From contig NC_054537.1 in NCBI RefSeq assembly GCF_017654505.1, forward strand, positions 60,848,145 to 60,912,144: 64,000 bases of DNA, in the 5' to 3' direction. Shown here piece after piece: positions 1 to 11,779 of the stretch (within the stretch, counting starts at the first letter, position 1; every line of letters starts with the position of its first letter). Position numbers and translations under genes: made by a program. The stretch comes from Polyodon spathula (taxonomy: Eukaryota > Chordata > Actinopteri > Acipenseriformes > Polyodontidae). The notes under the pieces are model-generated. The model ran no database searches and was not told the origin of the DNA. It saw only the letters and a list, made by a program, of their open reading frames with translations.

Positions 1-590
1 TTGAATGAATGATTGTGTGATATTGTATATTGTAAGGTGGGTTTCATTACAGCCATCTTCTTGTGAAAGCTAGTGGTTCTGTCTGCTGTACTATCCAACT
101 ATTTAATTCTTTGCATGCATGGTTAAAATATTACTTCAAATGAATCCGGTGCCACTAGAGGTTGCAGAATCATTTTTATGGAGATTACCTTTTCTTTGTT
201 TGCCTCAATGATCATTCTGCACTTGCTCCTTTCCTCTGTGTGTGTGTGATATTTTAACAATGGTTTTTGATGTGCAAAGTAGACAGGGATAGGCAGCATC
301 CTTGGTTCTCTGTGCTTAAGTATATTTTATGTTACCCTTCACCCTTGGAGACCTGGCATTCTAAGACAGCCACATTCATAATTACAATGATGTACTCAAC
401 TCAGGGGGGGTTTGTTCCTGCTCACAAAAAAAAAGGCTCAGAATAACAGTCAGCTCATGCAGGGACCAGCATGTGCAGTACACTGCTGACGAAACAGATG
501 AGGGACAGCTAGAAATAACAACACCACTCCTCTCATTTCTGCAACACCACAAGGCTTTTCTTCATTTTGCATCAGTGGACAGTGTGCTGA
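1..590. other. No gene recognised
   Basis: AT-rich sequence with short homopolymers and no open frame resembling a known protein. The next feature is the 3' tail of an L2-type LINE. Confidence 0.5.
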
Positions 591-593
591 ATT

Positions 594-625
<32 letters not shown>

Positions 626-1695
626 TTTCTTAGCAGGCGTCCTTATCCAGGGCGACTTAAAATTGTTACAAAATATCACATTGTAAAGTATCACATTACA
701 GGTAAGCTGTTCTAAAGTACAATAAAATCAGTAGCAAAAGATCAAATTCAAATAAGAGCAAAAAAAATAGAGAATACAGTAAATAATTACAGGTTCAATT
801 AAGAGCAGTTAACTTATATTAAAAATATTTGCTTATACAAGTCCATTATGAGCATGCAGTAAATACGAAGAATGGATGAGAATGATTTTAATAAGCGCAA
901 TTACAAAAAACGTGAATACAGATACATATAAGAGTAAAGTCAAATAAAAGATACAGGAAATAGTTATAATTAAGACCAGTAGTAAAATACAGAAAGGTAT
1001 GGAGCACCTCAGTGCAAGTGCAGGTGCAAGTATTGATACAATTGTGTGCCATATATTCAAAAATTGTGAGGTTTACAGGTGCTATCTGAACAGGTGTGTC
1101 TTGAGGACACACCAGAAGGTGGTCAGGGACTGAGCAGTCCTGATATCCATGGGTAGGTGGTTCTGCCACTGAGGGGCAAGGGTGGAGAAGGAGTGGGTTC
1201 TGGAAGTGGGGGAGCAGAGAAGGAGTGGGGTACAGCTAATCTGGTGGTGGTTGAGGAGCGGAGGGGGTGAAAGGAGAAATTAGTCAGGAGATAGGATGGA
1301 GCAAAAAGGTCCAGACAACGATAGGCGAGCATCAATAGGGAGCCAGTGCAGAGAGCAGAGCAGCGGTGTAGCATGGGATAATTGAGGAAGGGAAAAGAAG
1401 AAAAGGAGGTCTGACTTGGAGAGGTTGAGCTTGAGATGATGCGAATGCATCCAGGAGGAGATGGTCAAGAGGCAGGTCGAGATACGGGAGGAAATGTTGG
1501 GGTCAGAGGGGGGAGAGGAGAGGAAGATATGAGCATCATCAACATAGAGATGATATGAAAAAGCCATGGGAGGAGATGAGGGGACCCAGTGAGCGGGTGT
1601 AGAGAGAAAACAGGAGGGGTCCCAGGACTGAGTCTTGGGGGACACCAGTTGAAAGAGAGCAAGAGACACCCGGTACCAAATTAAATTAAATTCAA
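590..1695 (-). mobile_element. L2-type LINE, 3' half, internally deleted
   Basis: On the minus strand, 1699-1280 encodes a reverse-transcriptase piece with the catalytic box YVDD (about 1546-1535). It is followed by a stretch matching the L2/Maui palm and thumb (SSWMHSHHLKLNLSKSDLLF), then directly by LHWLPIDARL. In full-length L2 those two blocks lie far apart, so an internal deletion joined them. A second frame at 1662-1465 carries the upstream part, so there is also a frameshift. The 3' end of the element is the (TAAA)n tail at 595-627 (read as TTTA on plus), next to the fish L2 tail motif around 630-655 (agcaggcgtccttatccagg). Dead copy. Family assignment is from recalled L2 proteins. Confidence 0.72.
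595..627. repeat. (TTTA)n microsatellite, LINE tail
   Basis: About eight tandem TTTA units. They form the terminal simple repeat of the minus-strand L2 element. Confidence 0.85.
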
Positions 1696-1699
1696 TCAT

Positions 1700-2150
1700 A
1701 CCTTCTTAAAGGACAGCAGGGTTCAGGAAAAATATAGCATTGCACATCCCCATGTGTTGCTACAACTGTTTAAATAATGTACCTGTGTTTTTTTCTTTTC
1801 ATTGTTAACACCCTGACAACTTTTTACACGTATAACTTTAAACTGTTTCAAAGCTGTTTTCTAAATGGCCGCTCTAGTGCACTGATAGAGTAAGAATTAC
1901 TGCTCACATTGTCAAACAGGTAACACAGCAATAACGATCCACGATGTGGTGCAGAACAGAAGAGCCAGAGCACTACTTGTTAGGTTTATTTTTAATTTAA
2001 TTAAATTTTTTTACATTTTTTTTATGTGGTAGCTCCCTCTAGTGGTCTGGATATATTTTAACCTAGTTAGTATGTTAGTATCTCTACTTACTTTACTATA
2101 ACATACCTATCTATTCCTTTCATGCCTCCAGTTGAAAGGGAGCTACACCT
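1700..2150. other. No gene recognised
   Basis: Intergenic sequence with an A/T-rich run near 1990-2020. Nothing recognisable seen. Confidence 0.4.
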
Positions 2151-2156
2151 GTTCTT

Positions 2157-2378
2157 TCACAGAGGTGATGTACCAGTTTTGTGGCTGTCGTACACAAAAA
2201 CATAATGAAAGGTTTTACAAGCAATAAACCGAGTCACATGTTCATTATTTTCATTTGCTATGATTCCAAAAGAATTCCACCCTACTGATTTACCTCTCGA
2301 ACTATTATCCACTACACGATATAAACCCTGCATCCTCTTTTGTTTCACCTCGTCCACAGACATGTTTAATATCACCAA
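2157..2378 (-). pseudogene. hAT transposase BED zinc-finger fragment
   Basis: The 73-residue minus-strand frame contains KSVGWNSFGIIANENNE, then ACKTFHYVFVYDSHKTGTS. This resembles the N-terminal BED finger of hAT transposases (W-x-F-G ... C-x2-C ... H-K-T-G-T). The second zinc cysteine expected in C-x2-C is absent (CKTF), and the frame ends before the distal H/C ligands. No RNase-H-like hAT core follows. I read it as a relic of a hAT element or of a domesticated hAT gene. Confidence 0.5.
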
Positions 2379-2889
2379 GCAGACGTGATAAAAGGATCCT
2401 ACGATGTATCAAACAAGTGGCAAAACAAACCAAGATCAGCTGACTCCTCCCTAATCACATGCTTTGGAAATACATTTACCTTTTAATACTTTATTTGGGA
2501 AAGGATTATAGACGAGTACGCTGAAGGAACAGAAAACATTTTTGTTGATTCAGATTCAGATCCGAGACAACCTCATGGCATCCTCGATCTGTTGAGAGAG
2601 GGGTGGGAAGAGCACAAAGGCTCATCCAAAAATATAGTGCAGCATGCATGTGCATGTGCTCCTACTCCGTGATCGCCTGGATTTGGTTGGTCGTTTGACC
2701 CAGGACAATCTAAGGTTTTTCCTTAAAAAATGCAATGGCCCTGCTTCCTCCTGGAAATGCCCTGATTTACAACCCCAAACCCGTGTCCTTTTGCCTTTGT
2801 AACCAGATTTTAGCATGTGCGAATATTTGTTTCACTACTCACTAATACACTAGCTTCTGTCAGTACCAGGGTGGATCAGTGTGCCTCTC

Positions 2890-3960
2890 AGTTACACTTA
2901 AAACCTCCAACCCCCACTTACTCAAAACACTCACCATTTCCAAGTTCATTTTAGCTTTCAGCCATTTCATGGACATCATTTGCGAGTTCTATCCTGACCA
3001 CCGGCGTGAGCTGGATTTGTCCATCATTCTAGGTCTGTCAGTTAAATTCAAAGGTTCCCACTTTTTTGGAATCCGACAAAACCTTCTCTGCCAAAGCCAG
3101 TGCTTGTCTCCAACAATGGAGCCAGAGCATCTACTGGGGTGCCCTGGACCAAGACATATTCTCCAGATTTTTCACAGGTCTCCTGCTTCTAGCATGCTCT
3201 GTATACGGTTCCACTACTCATCGCACGATTTCCTGCTCCCTTATCGACCCTCCTCCCCATCCATTCATGTACCTCCCTCGCAATCCTCCTCATTCTTTCA
3301 TCCCCTCCAAATCAAAAGACAGCCAGGGTCGCAATGTTACATTCTCCGGAGGCTGCCAGATTTGTAACAATTTCAATGAAGAAATCTGCTTCTAATGTGC
3401 CTGTAACTTCCTTCACATATGCAGTCATTGAGGGAAAGCCCATTCCCAAATAGTTTGTTCCCCCCGACTTAACCCCCCCCCCTCCCCCACCCCACACACA
3501 CAAACACACACTCACTCTGCAGGCATCCAGCTGGCCCCCATAGTAGTTCCTTTTCAGTCAAATGCTTTTCTTCCTTCAGTCATTCCAGCTGCCGGCTTTC
3601 AACAAGGCACTGCAGCCCCTTCTATGCCTTACCTCTTCACAGGTCTCCAATTCCTAGCATGCTGTGTATGTCGTTCCTCTGCACACCCCACCATTTTCTG
3701 CTCTGTTACTGACCCTCCACCCCGTTTCCTCATGTCATTTCCTCCTCCTTCCTCCCTCCCTCCCATGCATTTCCACTTCCAGATCAGAAAACAGTCAGGG
3801 CCACAAAATTACATTTCCTGGCAGCTGCCAGATCTGCAACAATTTCAACGAAGAAGACTGCTCCTGTTCTTCCTGCCATTTCCTTCACATTTGAAGCCAT
3901 TGTGGGAAGCCCATTCATGATCATTTTGTCCACACAAGCCCAAAAAATCAGCCGAATTTC
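2890..3960 (+). mobile_element. DIRS-like ORF1 (gag-like) remnant with an internal duplication
   Basis: The frame at 2879-3367 and the overlapping frame at 3066-3395 carry FSHFMDIICEFYPDHRRELD and FSAKASACLQQWSQSIYWG. Then come CQICNNFNEE and a Cys/His cluster (around 3350-3420, and again near 3830-3890 as CSSCHFLHI). These resemble the ORF1 of tyrosine-recombinase (DIRS-type) retroelements, which ends in a CCCH-like finger. The C-terminal block occurs twice, at about 3160-3450 and 3620-3930, each with its own drift. Frames shift between blocks. No reverse transcriptase or recombinase is seen nearby. Confidence 0.5.
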
Positions 3961-3969
3961 AGAAAACCA

Positions 3970-5290
3970 GATCTAATACTACCAATGCACCTAAATCACC
4001 CTCGTCAAGTGACGAGTTAGTTATTTTCGGGGATTATTATGTAGATTTAAAAATGCTTTATTCAGCTATGCTATTAGAGTTAGTAGCCTGCCTGGAGTAA
4101 GGGCACTCGGATCAGCCATAGATTCCCAGAGGTTTATTTCCAGTCGGCCAGGCAGCAAGCCCTCAAACCAAGTTAAGTTTGATGCCAAATAATGAGTATA
4201 TAGAAAATACTTCTGTGTATTTTTGCATACTCTGCATTTTCCTCAGTAAATATTTGTACTAAAAACATGTTGTGACTGATGTTTGTCCTGATCTACTGAA
4301 CTGTAATTAACCCATATTTTTTTAAAAGAAATAATTTAAGACCCTTAAGTTACAACATTTGTTAATTGTTTATTTGGTCCATGCATATACAAATAGGACT
4401 TGCTATTTTTCACATCTTCAATGCAAAAATTATATTAAAATAAACTTTAAATTGTACAAGATATGACATATATTAGGTTAGGAAACACAAATTATACTCC
4501 TGCAACCCTTCTAACTCAACTATGTTCTTTTTAAAGAACTATGTATAATATAATTGGCAGTCATATGAATGCATCCAGTATTGAAATGCTCACATACATT
4601 GTGAACTATTTTAAATTTAGCTAAAATCATACACCAACCTCCTGTTGCAGCAAATCAAATTCCCCAACATTACAGTCTAGCAATTCCATGCTACATAATG
4701 TGATCCCTTTATTAGGTTCAGTAGCCTGGAAAGGTTAAAACTTCATTTCCCACAGTTCCTAGCAACCATCATTTGTTCATCCTCTCTCCCCATTGGCTCA
4801 TTCAAATATTCACTCCTCCAATCTCAGGGCTCCTTAAGCCAGCACCTGTACTAAATCTGGCTGATTAGGTCTGGAGGGTGACTCCCTTTCTCTGAGGAAT
4901 CCATCAAAACATAGAGCATTACATACTTAAATCTCAGTGAATCCTTTAGCATCTTTAAATAATTCCAGTGCAGTCATTCTTTTTTGTATCCTGCACTTTG
5001 TCTAGACTCCTCTTTTTTCCACTTTTACTTGTTTAAGTTTAGCTGTTTTTCAAGGTCTGTTTAGTGTTTATTGTTTTGTGTGTTCAGTCACCATTTTTTC
5101 CTGATCCTCCTGATTTTTGCATGAATTTGTTTTTGTTATATTTGCTGTTGCCCAGATATTATTCATATTCTAACATATGTATGTACATAATTATACTGAT
5201 GATATTTATAATAACTTAAACATATGTTTAAAGCAATTTAAAAAAAGGAAAAAATGTGCAAGTATTTTCTAGTTTTTTATTTTTATTTTA
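3970..5290. other. No gene recognised
   Basis: AT-rich intergenic sequence without long frames or recognised repeats. Confidence 0.4.
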
Positions 5291-5295
5291 CTTAA

Positions 5296-6330
5296 CACTA
5301 GAACTGCCGGGTTTATGCTACTACCTAGAACCTCCAGCAGCAGTCATTTTGACAGGTATATTTTAAACAGCTTCGATATGAAAATGAAAGACAGACTTTC
5401 AGATACAACTCAAAAGATGTATTTATGAACATCATATCTAACATTTGCATAGCAGAAACAGTATTTAATTTTAAAAGTAAACATAAAGGGCTTTATTTTC
5501 AAAATTAGCACATGACGCATGACTTAAAAAAAACTATAATAAAATAAACATTTGAAAAAGAAAATTGTGTAAACAGGTGTAAAGTGCTATAGGTACATAC
5601 ACAATTATAAAAACGAAGTAATAATTAAAAAAAACATAAAAAAGAAAATAACTCAATTCTTATTGTGTAACATGAATGTGGATTCAGGGAAACATACTTC
5701 AAAGTAACCCCCCATATCAGCACTATCCATGCAGATGCTCTTTCACACTGGGCACAGATATCAGAAGTTTTATTTTTACTGCATTTAGCATCTACTATTG
5801 TATTGTTTTCTGTTGTGTGTGTCTCTTGGTGCGCACTGTATTCAGGTTGAGCTGCGTTTCCCTGCCATTTTTCAGTTTTCTTAACTAAATGTTTTTGTCA
5901 AAGTTCCGTGGCTAGCTTCAAGATGAAATCTCTCCTACAGATATTTTCCCAATACATTCATTGTACAAAACAAAGGAATTGATGGCTGCCATTTCCAGTA
6001 CATTGTAAAATACAGCAACTGTATTGTCATTGGTAACATTCATCCTTTTTCCTAAGTATGGTTACATCCTCCTTGTCATCCAGTCTCTGACCAGCTGGGC
6101 GAGTTTCATCTTTGCACAGGTAGGGGTAGCGTCCGCTGTCAGCCAAAACTTGATCTCGAATTTGACAGGTTTGTTTGACATGTATTGTGTCCAGTGACAC
6201 CGTGCTTTTGACGGAAACAGTTTAGCTTATGTAGGCAATGCTGTTTTCAATGAAGTCGTTCGAAATTTCTGATGCCAAGGCAAATATATATGTAGTTGCT
6301 CTCAAATCAAAATGCAAAAATCTCAAGATT
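5296..6330 (-). mobile_element. Decayed piggyBac-type transposon
   Basis: The plus-strand left edge is TTAA (5292-5295) followed by CACTAGAACTGCCGGG, as expected for the TTAA-targeting piggyBac superfamily. Reading minus, about 6180-6080 encodes KPVKFEIKFWL and, after a frameshift, CKDETRPAGQRLDD. About 6000-5905 encodes VAVFYNVLEMAAINSFVLYN. All three match conserved blocks of piggyBac transposases, in the right order. The catalytic aspartates are not in one open frame, and part of the core is deleted. The right edge is not defined (estimate). A related copy in opposite orientation lies at 35173-36380. Confidence 0.68.
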
Positions 6331-7185
6331 TCTCGAAAAATTCTTGTAATAATAATATTATAGACAGCAGACTATATATGCTCACATAAACAGCCAGATG
6401 GCAGTTCTCCAAGGAAATGATAGGATTACAATAGATAATTGGATAACACATATCTAGACTTCAAGATCAATATTCTATTCAAATACATACTGCTGTAAAC
6501 TCAGTGCAGGTAGAGATAACAAACTGGCTTGTATTGTAATAATCAGTCAAAATTACGACTTTTTACGACAAAATTACGACTTTTTTTTTGTTTGTTTTTG
6601 TGACTTTCAAAAGTCATCAGGGTATTTAATTTACAGTATGTATGTAGGAAACGTTACGAACAGACAATCATGGCTCTTTGACACCTGCAGTGTAATTTCA
6701 ATTTTTCAATTTCAAAAAACATCAAAATGTCTGCATGTAACCCTTGCTATTGTCAGGTTCTACACTCAGCTTTTCAAAAAGGTATAACACTATGCTTTTA
6801 ATGGATAGATACACTAACTCATATAAGAAGCTAAAATCCTGCCAGTCAATCTTTCAGATTCTAGTTCCTGAGCTTTGTGGCTAACATTGATAACTTCACA
6901 TATTTTAAGTAGGAGATCAGTAAATTACACTTATGAGGATATTTCTACAGAAAAAAAAAAAAAAAAATCCAGTAGCTTTTTAAACTTGTTTTTCACATTC
7001 AAACTGGGTCAGTGTAGGGTATACTTGATCATAGAATGAAACCATTATATATTTAGTAATCTGCAGAACAATAGAAATGTAAAATAAGGTATACTTTAAG
7101 TAGATCTTTGGTCTGATACAAGCCCTAAAGTTAAGTCATGCCAGTCGGCCCTCAAAAAGGTAGAATTCTCACAATCTGCAAAGGA
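6330..7185. other. No gene recognised
   Basis: Intergenic. Holds a short repeated motif (aattacgactttt, twice near 6550-6590) and a poly-A run at 6951-6967. Confidence 0.4.
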
Positions 7186-7189
7186 AGGT

Positions 7190-7800
7190 TTGGAAATGGT
7201 CATGGACCAACATTGGCTAACCAATGCAGATGCCTGTGTATTGTTGTGCACTTGTTTAGGACTATCGCTTGCTAATGGCCTTGATGACACTGTTAAGAAT
7301 AAAAATGCAAATCAAGTTCAAAGAAGGACTCATTTAATCACCCTTCTCAGAACACCCGCCACAGACTGGGCAAAAATACAAGCAATAGTAAGAGAGAAAG
7401 GGTAGCATCTGTCTATGCTTCTAGACTGTGGGAAGCCTTTCAAAACTATAGCGGTATTCAGGCAGCAGATCACAACCACAAGACGTATAAGCAGCTCTTA
7501 ATTCAAAACTCAGCGCACAAGTTGTGACAAGCCCTATCCATGTATTCAGCAACCACACAGTATGATGATCTCAATCAAAAAATGTGCCGTTTCTATGCAG
7601 CAAATGAAATGCATCACCCTGTAAGCGCAGCTACAGTAAAAAGAGTAACTTGGAAAAATGAAGGAAATGGCAAACACTATCGCTAAATGTAGGAGTGAAA
7701 GACCCCCTTCCTACAACCCTAATAAACAAAGGGACAATGGGTACGTGTGTTTCAATTTCAAGAAACTAGGGCATAAAATGTTTCTAAAACTCTTATGCTT
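7190..7800 (+). pseudogene. gag-like fragment of an LTR retroelement or endogenous retrovirus
   Basis: Broken plus-strand frames (7190-7405, then 7420-7660, then 7658-7800) read as a capsid-like domain with a major-homology-like stretch. A Cys-x2-x-like zinc-knuckle remnant follows near 7747-7780, with the second cysteine replaced by phenylalanine. At least two frame changes or stops interrupt it, and no protease or polymerase follows in register. Assignment to retroviral-type gag rather than Gypsy gag is uncertain. It lies just upstream of the HERO-like LINE but looks unrelated to it. Confidence 0.42.
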
Positions 7801-8479
7801 TAACGGCAATATTTCTTTGGCAGTGAAGTTCCCTTCCTTTCCTTGTGCAATTGGCAGTGACAGTTTTTCAGTTCACATGTTGTTCAGTCCTAAAAGTGAT
7901 GCAAGTAACAGTCTGGGCTCAGATTTTATGAGAAAAGGGAGCTATATTATTTATTATGCTAACCAATGTATTTGGAAGGGAGAAGAAGATTTCACTGTAT
8001 GCATATGATGCTCATGAAGTATATGCTATTGTTTAGGCATATGATTGACAGGCTTTGTTTTTTGCTTCACCGCAACAGCAGTCTACTCCAGCAACTGTGG
8101 TTGAGTAGATAACATGAAATACCAGGTTTAGATTCTGGGAAAAGACCCACTCCCATGCAAACAATATATGGCTGGAGCAAGGTGGCAATGGTCAGGGGTT
8201 TGAAGATTCATCAAGGGAGAATGAAATGCTTGAGGGAGAAGGGACAAGGGCATCGCATTGATCAGTACTTCTTATGAAGTCAGTCAAGTCAGTCGAATGA
8301 AATCAAGTGACAGGAAGCAAACCACAGTTTGCAGGATATCAGCACCCCTGTCATAGATGTGAAGAGGACTTGTGTGGATACAACTAGTGATGAACCTAAT
8401 GATCCTTGAGAACCCGGTCAGACGAACCAGCGTAAGAGAGAAAATAACCTCAACGGGCACAAGCCTGGAGTTAGATTGC

Positions 8480-11400
8480 CAAAAAAACTGCGTGGGACAC
8501 AGAAAACACGGATCTCTGTTTTACTTTGGAAAGGTTAAATGGATCAGTTGAAAAGAAGCTCGATAAATTTGGGGACATCATCTACGCATATGGAAGTGAG
8601 AGGTTTGGAATTGAAAAAAGGAAGGAAAAAGTACAAACTATTCCTGGAAAGTCTAGACGGCAGCAGGAAATTGAACGCTTAGAGAAAGGAGGCAGTTGAG
8701 GAAGCAATGGAGAAAAGCAGGACAAAGTCAGAGGGAGGGACTCCATCTGTTACAAAGGATCATAAAAGATAAGCTTGCAACATTGCGCAGAGCTGAGCGC
8801 CTACGGAAACGCTACAAAAAGAAAGAGCATGCAAGAACTAACTTTTATAAAGATCCATTGAAATTTGTAAAGAAGATATTCACCAGCGAGAAAAATGGCA
8901 CACTAAAAGCATCCAAGTTTGAGCTGGAGAGATATTTGGAGGAAACACATACAGATTCAAAAAGGCAGAAGCCTCTGTCAAGTCCTTTAGATATCCCACC
9001 TATCAATCCACCCGAATACCAAATGAAGGACTGTGCACCTAAGTGGAAATAAGTAGAGCAAGCTGTGAAAAAATCAAGGGCAACATCATCTCCAGGGCCT
9101 AATGGAGTTCCATACAGAGTGTACAAGAGTGCTTCTGGAGTTCTATGAATCCTGTGGAAATTAATAAAAGTGACATGGGAAAAACAGGTTGTAACAAGAG
9201 CATGGAGTTGAGCAGGTAGTCTTTATACCAAAAGAAAAGGATTCTACAAGTATTGGTCAGTTTCATCCTATTTCCCTAATAAACATAGAAGGCAAGATTT
9301 CCTTCAGCATTATTGCGCAGAGATTGTCAACCTACCTAAAAAAAACTGCTTCATTGACATTTCGGTACAAAAAGCAGGCATTCCAGGTTTTCCAAGATGC
9401 TTAGAACACAACAAATTCAATCAGCAAAAAAGGAGAGGAAGGAGCTCCATGTGACATTCCTGGATTTGGTTAATGCATACGGTTCAGTACCACATGAACT
9501 TCTTTGGGCAACATTTGATTTTTTCAGCGTACCGATGACAATAACAAATTTAGTGAAAGCCTACTTTGGAGATTTGTAATTTAGTTTTTCAACTTCAGAA
9601 TTCAGCACTACATGGCAATGCCTAGAAGTTAATGATGGCAGGATTTACCATTTCTCCACTGGCTTTTACCATGGCAATGGCAGTAATTATTAGGGCATCA
9701 AAATGGGCAGTGGGAGGACAATGCTTGGCTTCTGGTATGCGACTACCACCAATTCAAGCATACATGGATGACATGACAACAATAACTACAACAGCAGCCT
9801 GCACTAACCGGTTATTGGGCAATTCAAGCACACTAAAAAAAGGAGCATCTCTATAATTAAAGGCAAAGTAGTAGATAAAAGGTTCTACATTGATGGTGAG
9901 GCAATACCAACAGTGTCCGAGAAGCCATTGAAAAGTCTAGAGAGATGGTACGATGGGGATCTAAAGGACACAGTTCGTGTGGGAGAAGTTAGACAACAAG
10001 CAGTGGAAGGGTTGAAGAGAATAGACAGCAATGCTTTACCAGCAAACTGAAACTCTGGTGCTTTCAGTTTGGTCTACTGCCAAGACTGACAGTTGAGAAG
10101 GTGGAAGCTTTAATCAGTTCATATGTCAGGAAATGGTTGGGAATTCCACGCTGCCTCAGCAGAATGGGACTTTATGGTAAAGGAATACTGCAGCTACCAA
10201 TCTCTGCTCTAACCAAGGAGTTTAAGTGTGCCAAAGTCCAACTGGAAATGACATTAGTAGATTCACGCGACAAATGCGTAAGGGAGGCAGCACCTGCATT
10301 GCAAATTGGAAGAAAATGGATGGCAAAGAAAGCTGTGGAAGATGCTAAGGCTGCCCTTCGAATCTGAGATATTATGGGACAAGTTCAGCATGGAAAAGGA
10401 GGTTTTGGTCTCAGTTCAGCTCCTCCTACATGGCACAAGGCAACCCCAGCTCAACAGAGGAAGCTGGTAGTCAATGAGGTGCAAAAGCAGGAGGAAAGGA
10501 TCAGGTGTGTAAAGGCCATTTCCCAGGCCAAGCAGGGAGAATGGATGAGATGGGAGAGTGTGGAACAACGCAAGATCGGCTGGCAAGACCTGTGGACAAT
10601 GGAACAGAGCAGGATCAGTTTCCTCATCAGAACAGCATATGATGTTCTCCCATCACCACAGAACCTAAACCTCTGGGTGGGTGAGGTGTCATGTCCTTTG
10701 TGTTCATCACCTGCAACATTAGGGCACATTTTGACAGGATGTAAGGTGGGAGACAAACATAACCTGACCAATAAGTTGCTACCAGTTCCATCAAAGCATT
10801 ACACACAAAAGACAATATTCCTCCATCCAGGAGAGGAACCCCAAGAAAAGGTGTTAAAACCAAGCCTCACCCAGGACAACTGGAAGCTGCTAGAGACTGG
10901 AAGATGCTGGCAGATGTTTGTCAAAGGCTTATTTTTCCACCTGAGATTGCCACCACTAACCTTCGACTAGACATTGTCTTGTGGTCTTTATCAGCACGCC
11001 TTGTTCATCTGGTAGAGTTAACAGTGCCATGGGAAGATGCTGTGGATGAGGTGTATGAGAGGAAGAAACTTTGGTATGCTCAACTATTTGCTGAATCGGA
11101 ACAGCGAGGATGGAGAGTCTGAGTTTACCCAGTGGAGGTGGGTTGTCGAGGATTTGTGGCACACTCTACAACTCGGTTTCTCAGAGACATCGGATTCAGT
11201 GGCCAAGAGTTGCGTTGCACAGTGAAGAACTTATCTGAAGCAGCAAAAAGGAGCAGCAACTGGCTGTGGTTGAGATGGAAAGATTCTGGATGGGGATCTC
11301 AAGCACAATAGAAAGAAAGCAACACTGATGTACAGGTAAGTAAACTGGGCTGAACTGAGTGGGGGATGATTCTGGGACATCAGAATCACTGTTGAGCCCT

Positions 11401-11770
11401 CTTGAGGTGTCGTGGGCTAGTCAACGAAACACCGAAGATGGAAGGTGCCCACTTGAAGACCCCAGAGATGTACCCTACTTAGCTCAATCCAGACGGTTGT
11501 CATGCTGATGCACTGGGGAGACCGCACTGGGTTGGTCCCCGGAGCCAGCATCGCAGCCGCTGTGTGTGCTGATGCCTGGAGCCAGCATTACACTTCAGCA
11601 ATCAACACCAGACAGAAGAATATCTACATCATCAGATGGAAAACAACACAAATGGATGGAGATGCAGATGGATCACATTAGTTTACTGCAAAGCTACATC
11701 TTAGTTGGTGCTTATCTTGATGAGAGCCGAGCTCAAATCAGCATTAAGTTCAACATATACTGAATTGTAA
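8480..11770 (+). mobile_element. HERO-like non-LTR retrotransposon, copy 1 (decayed)
   Basis: A LINE with a restriction-like endonuclease, closest in my memory to HERO elements of fish. Order: coiled, Lys/Arg-rich N-terminal part (8500-8860); GPNGVPYRVYKS (about 9095-9130); RT motif A region FLDLVNAYGSVPHELL (about 9460-9510); catalytic YMDD (about 9762-9773); thumb-like RKWLGIPRCLSRMGLYG (10120-10180); zinc ligands CPLCSSPATLGHILTGC (10690-10742); endonuclease-like tail ending in ELTVPWEDAVDE (about 11010-11050). At least five frame breaks or stops interrupt it, for example the stop near 9147. The endonuclease R-P-D motif reads R-L-D here. The 3' UTR (11320-11770) is shared with copy 2 at 63215-64000. 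Confidence 0.78.
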
Positions 11771-11779
11771 TAGAAATCA

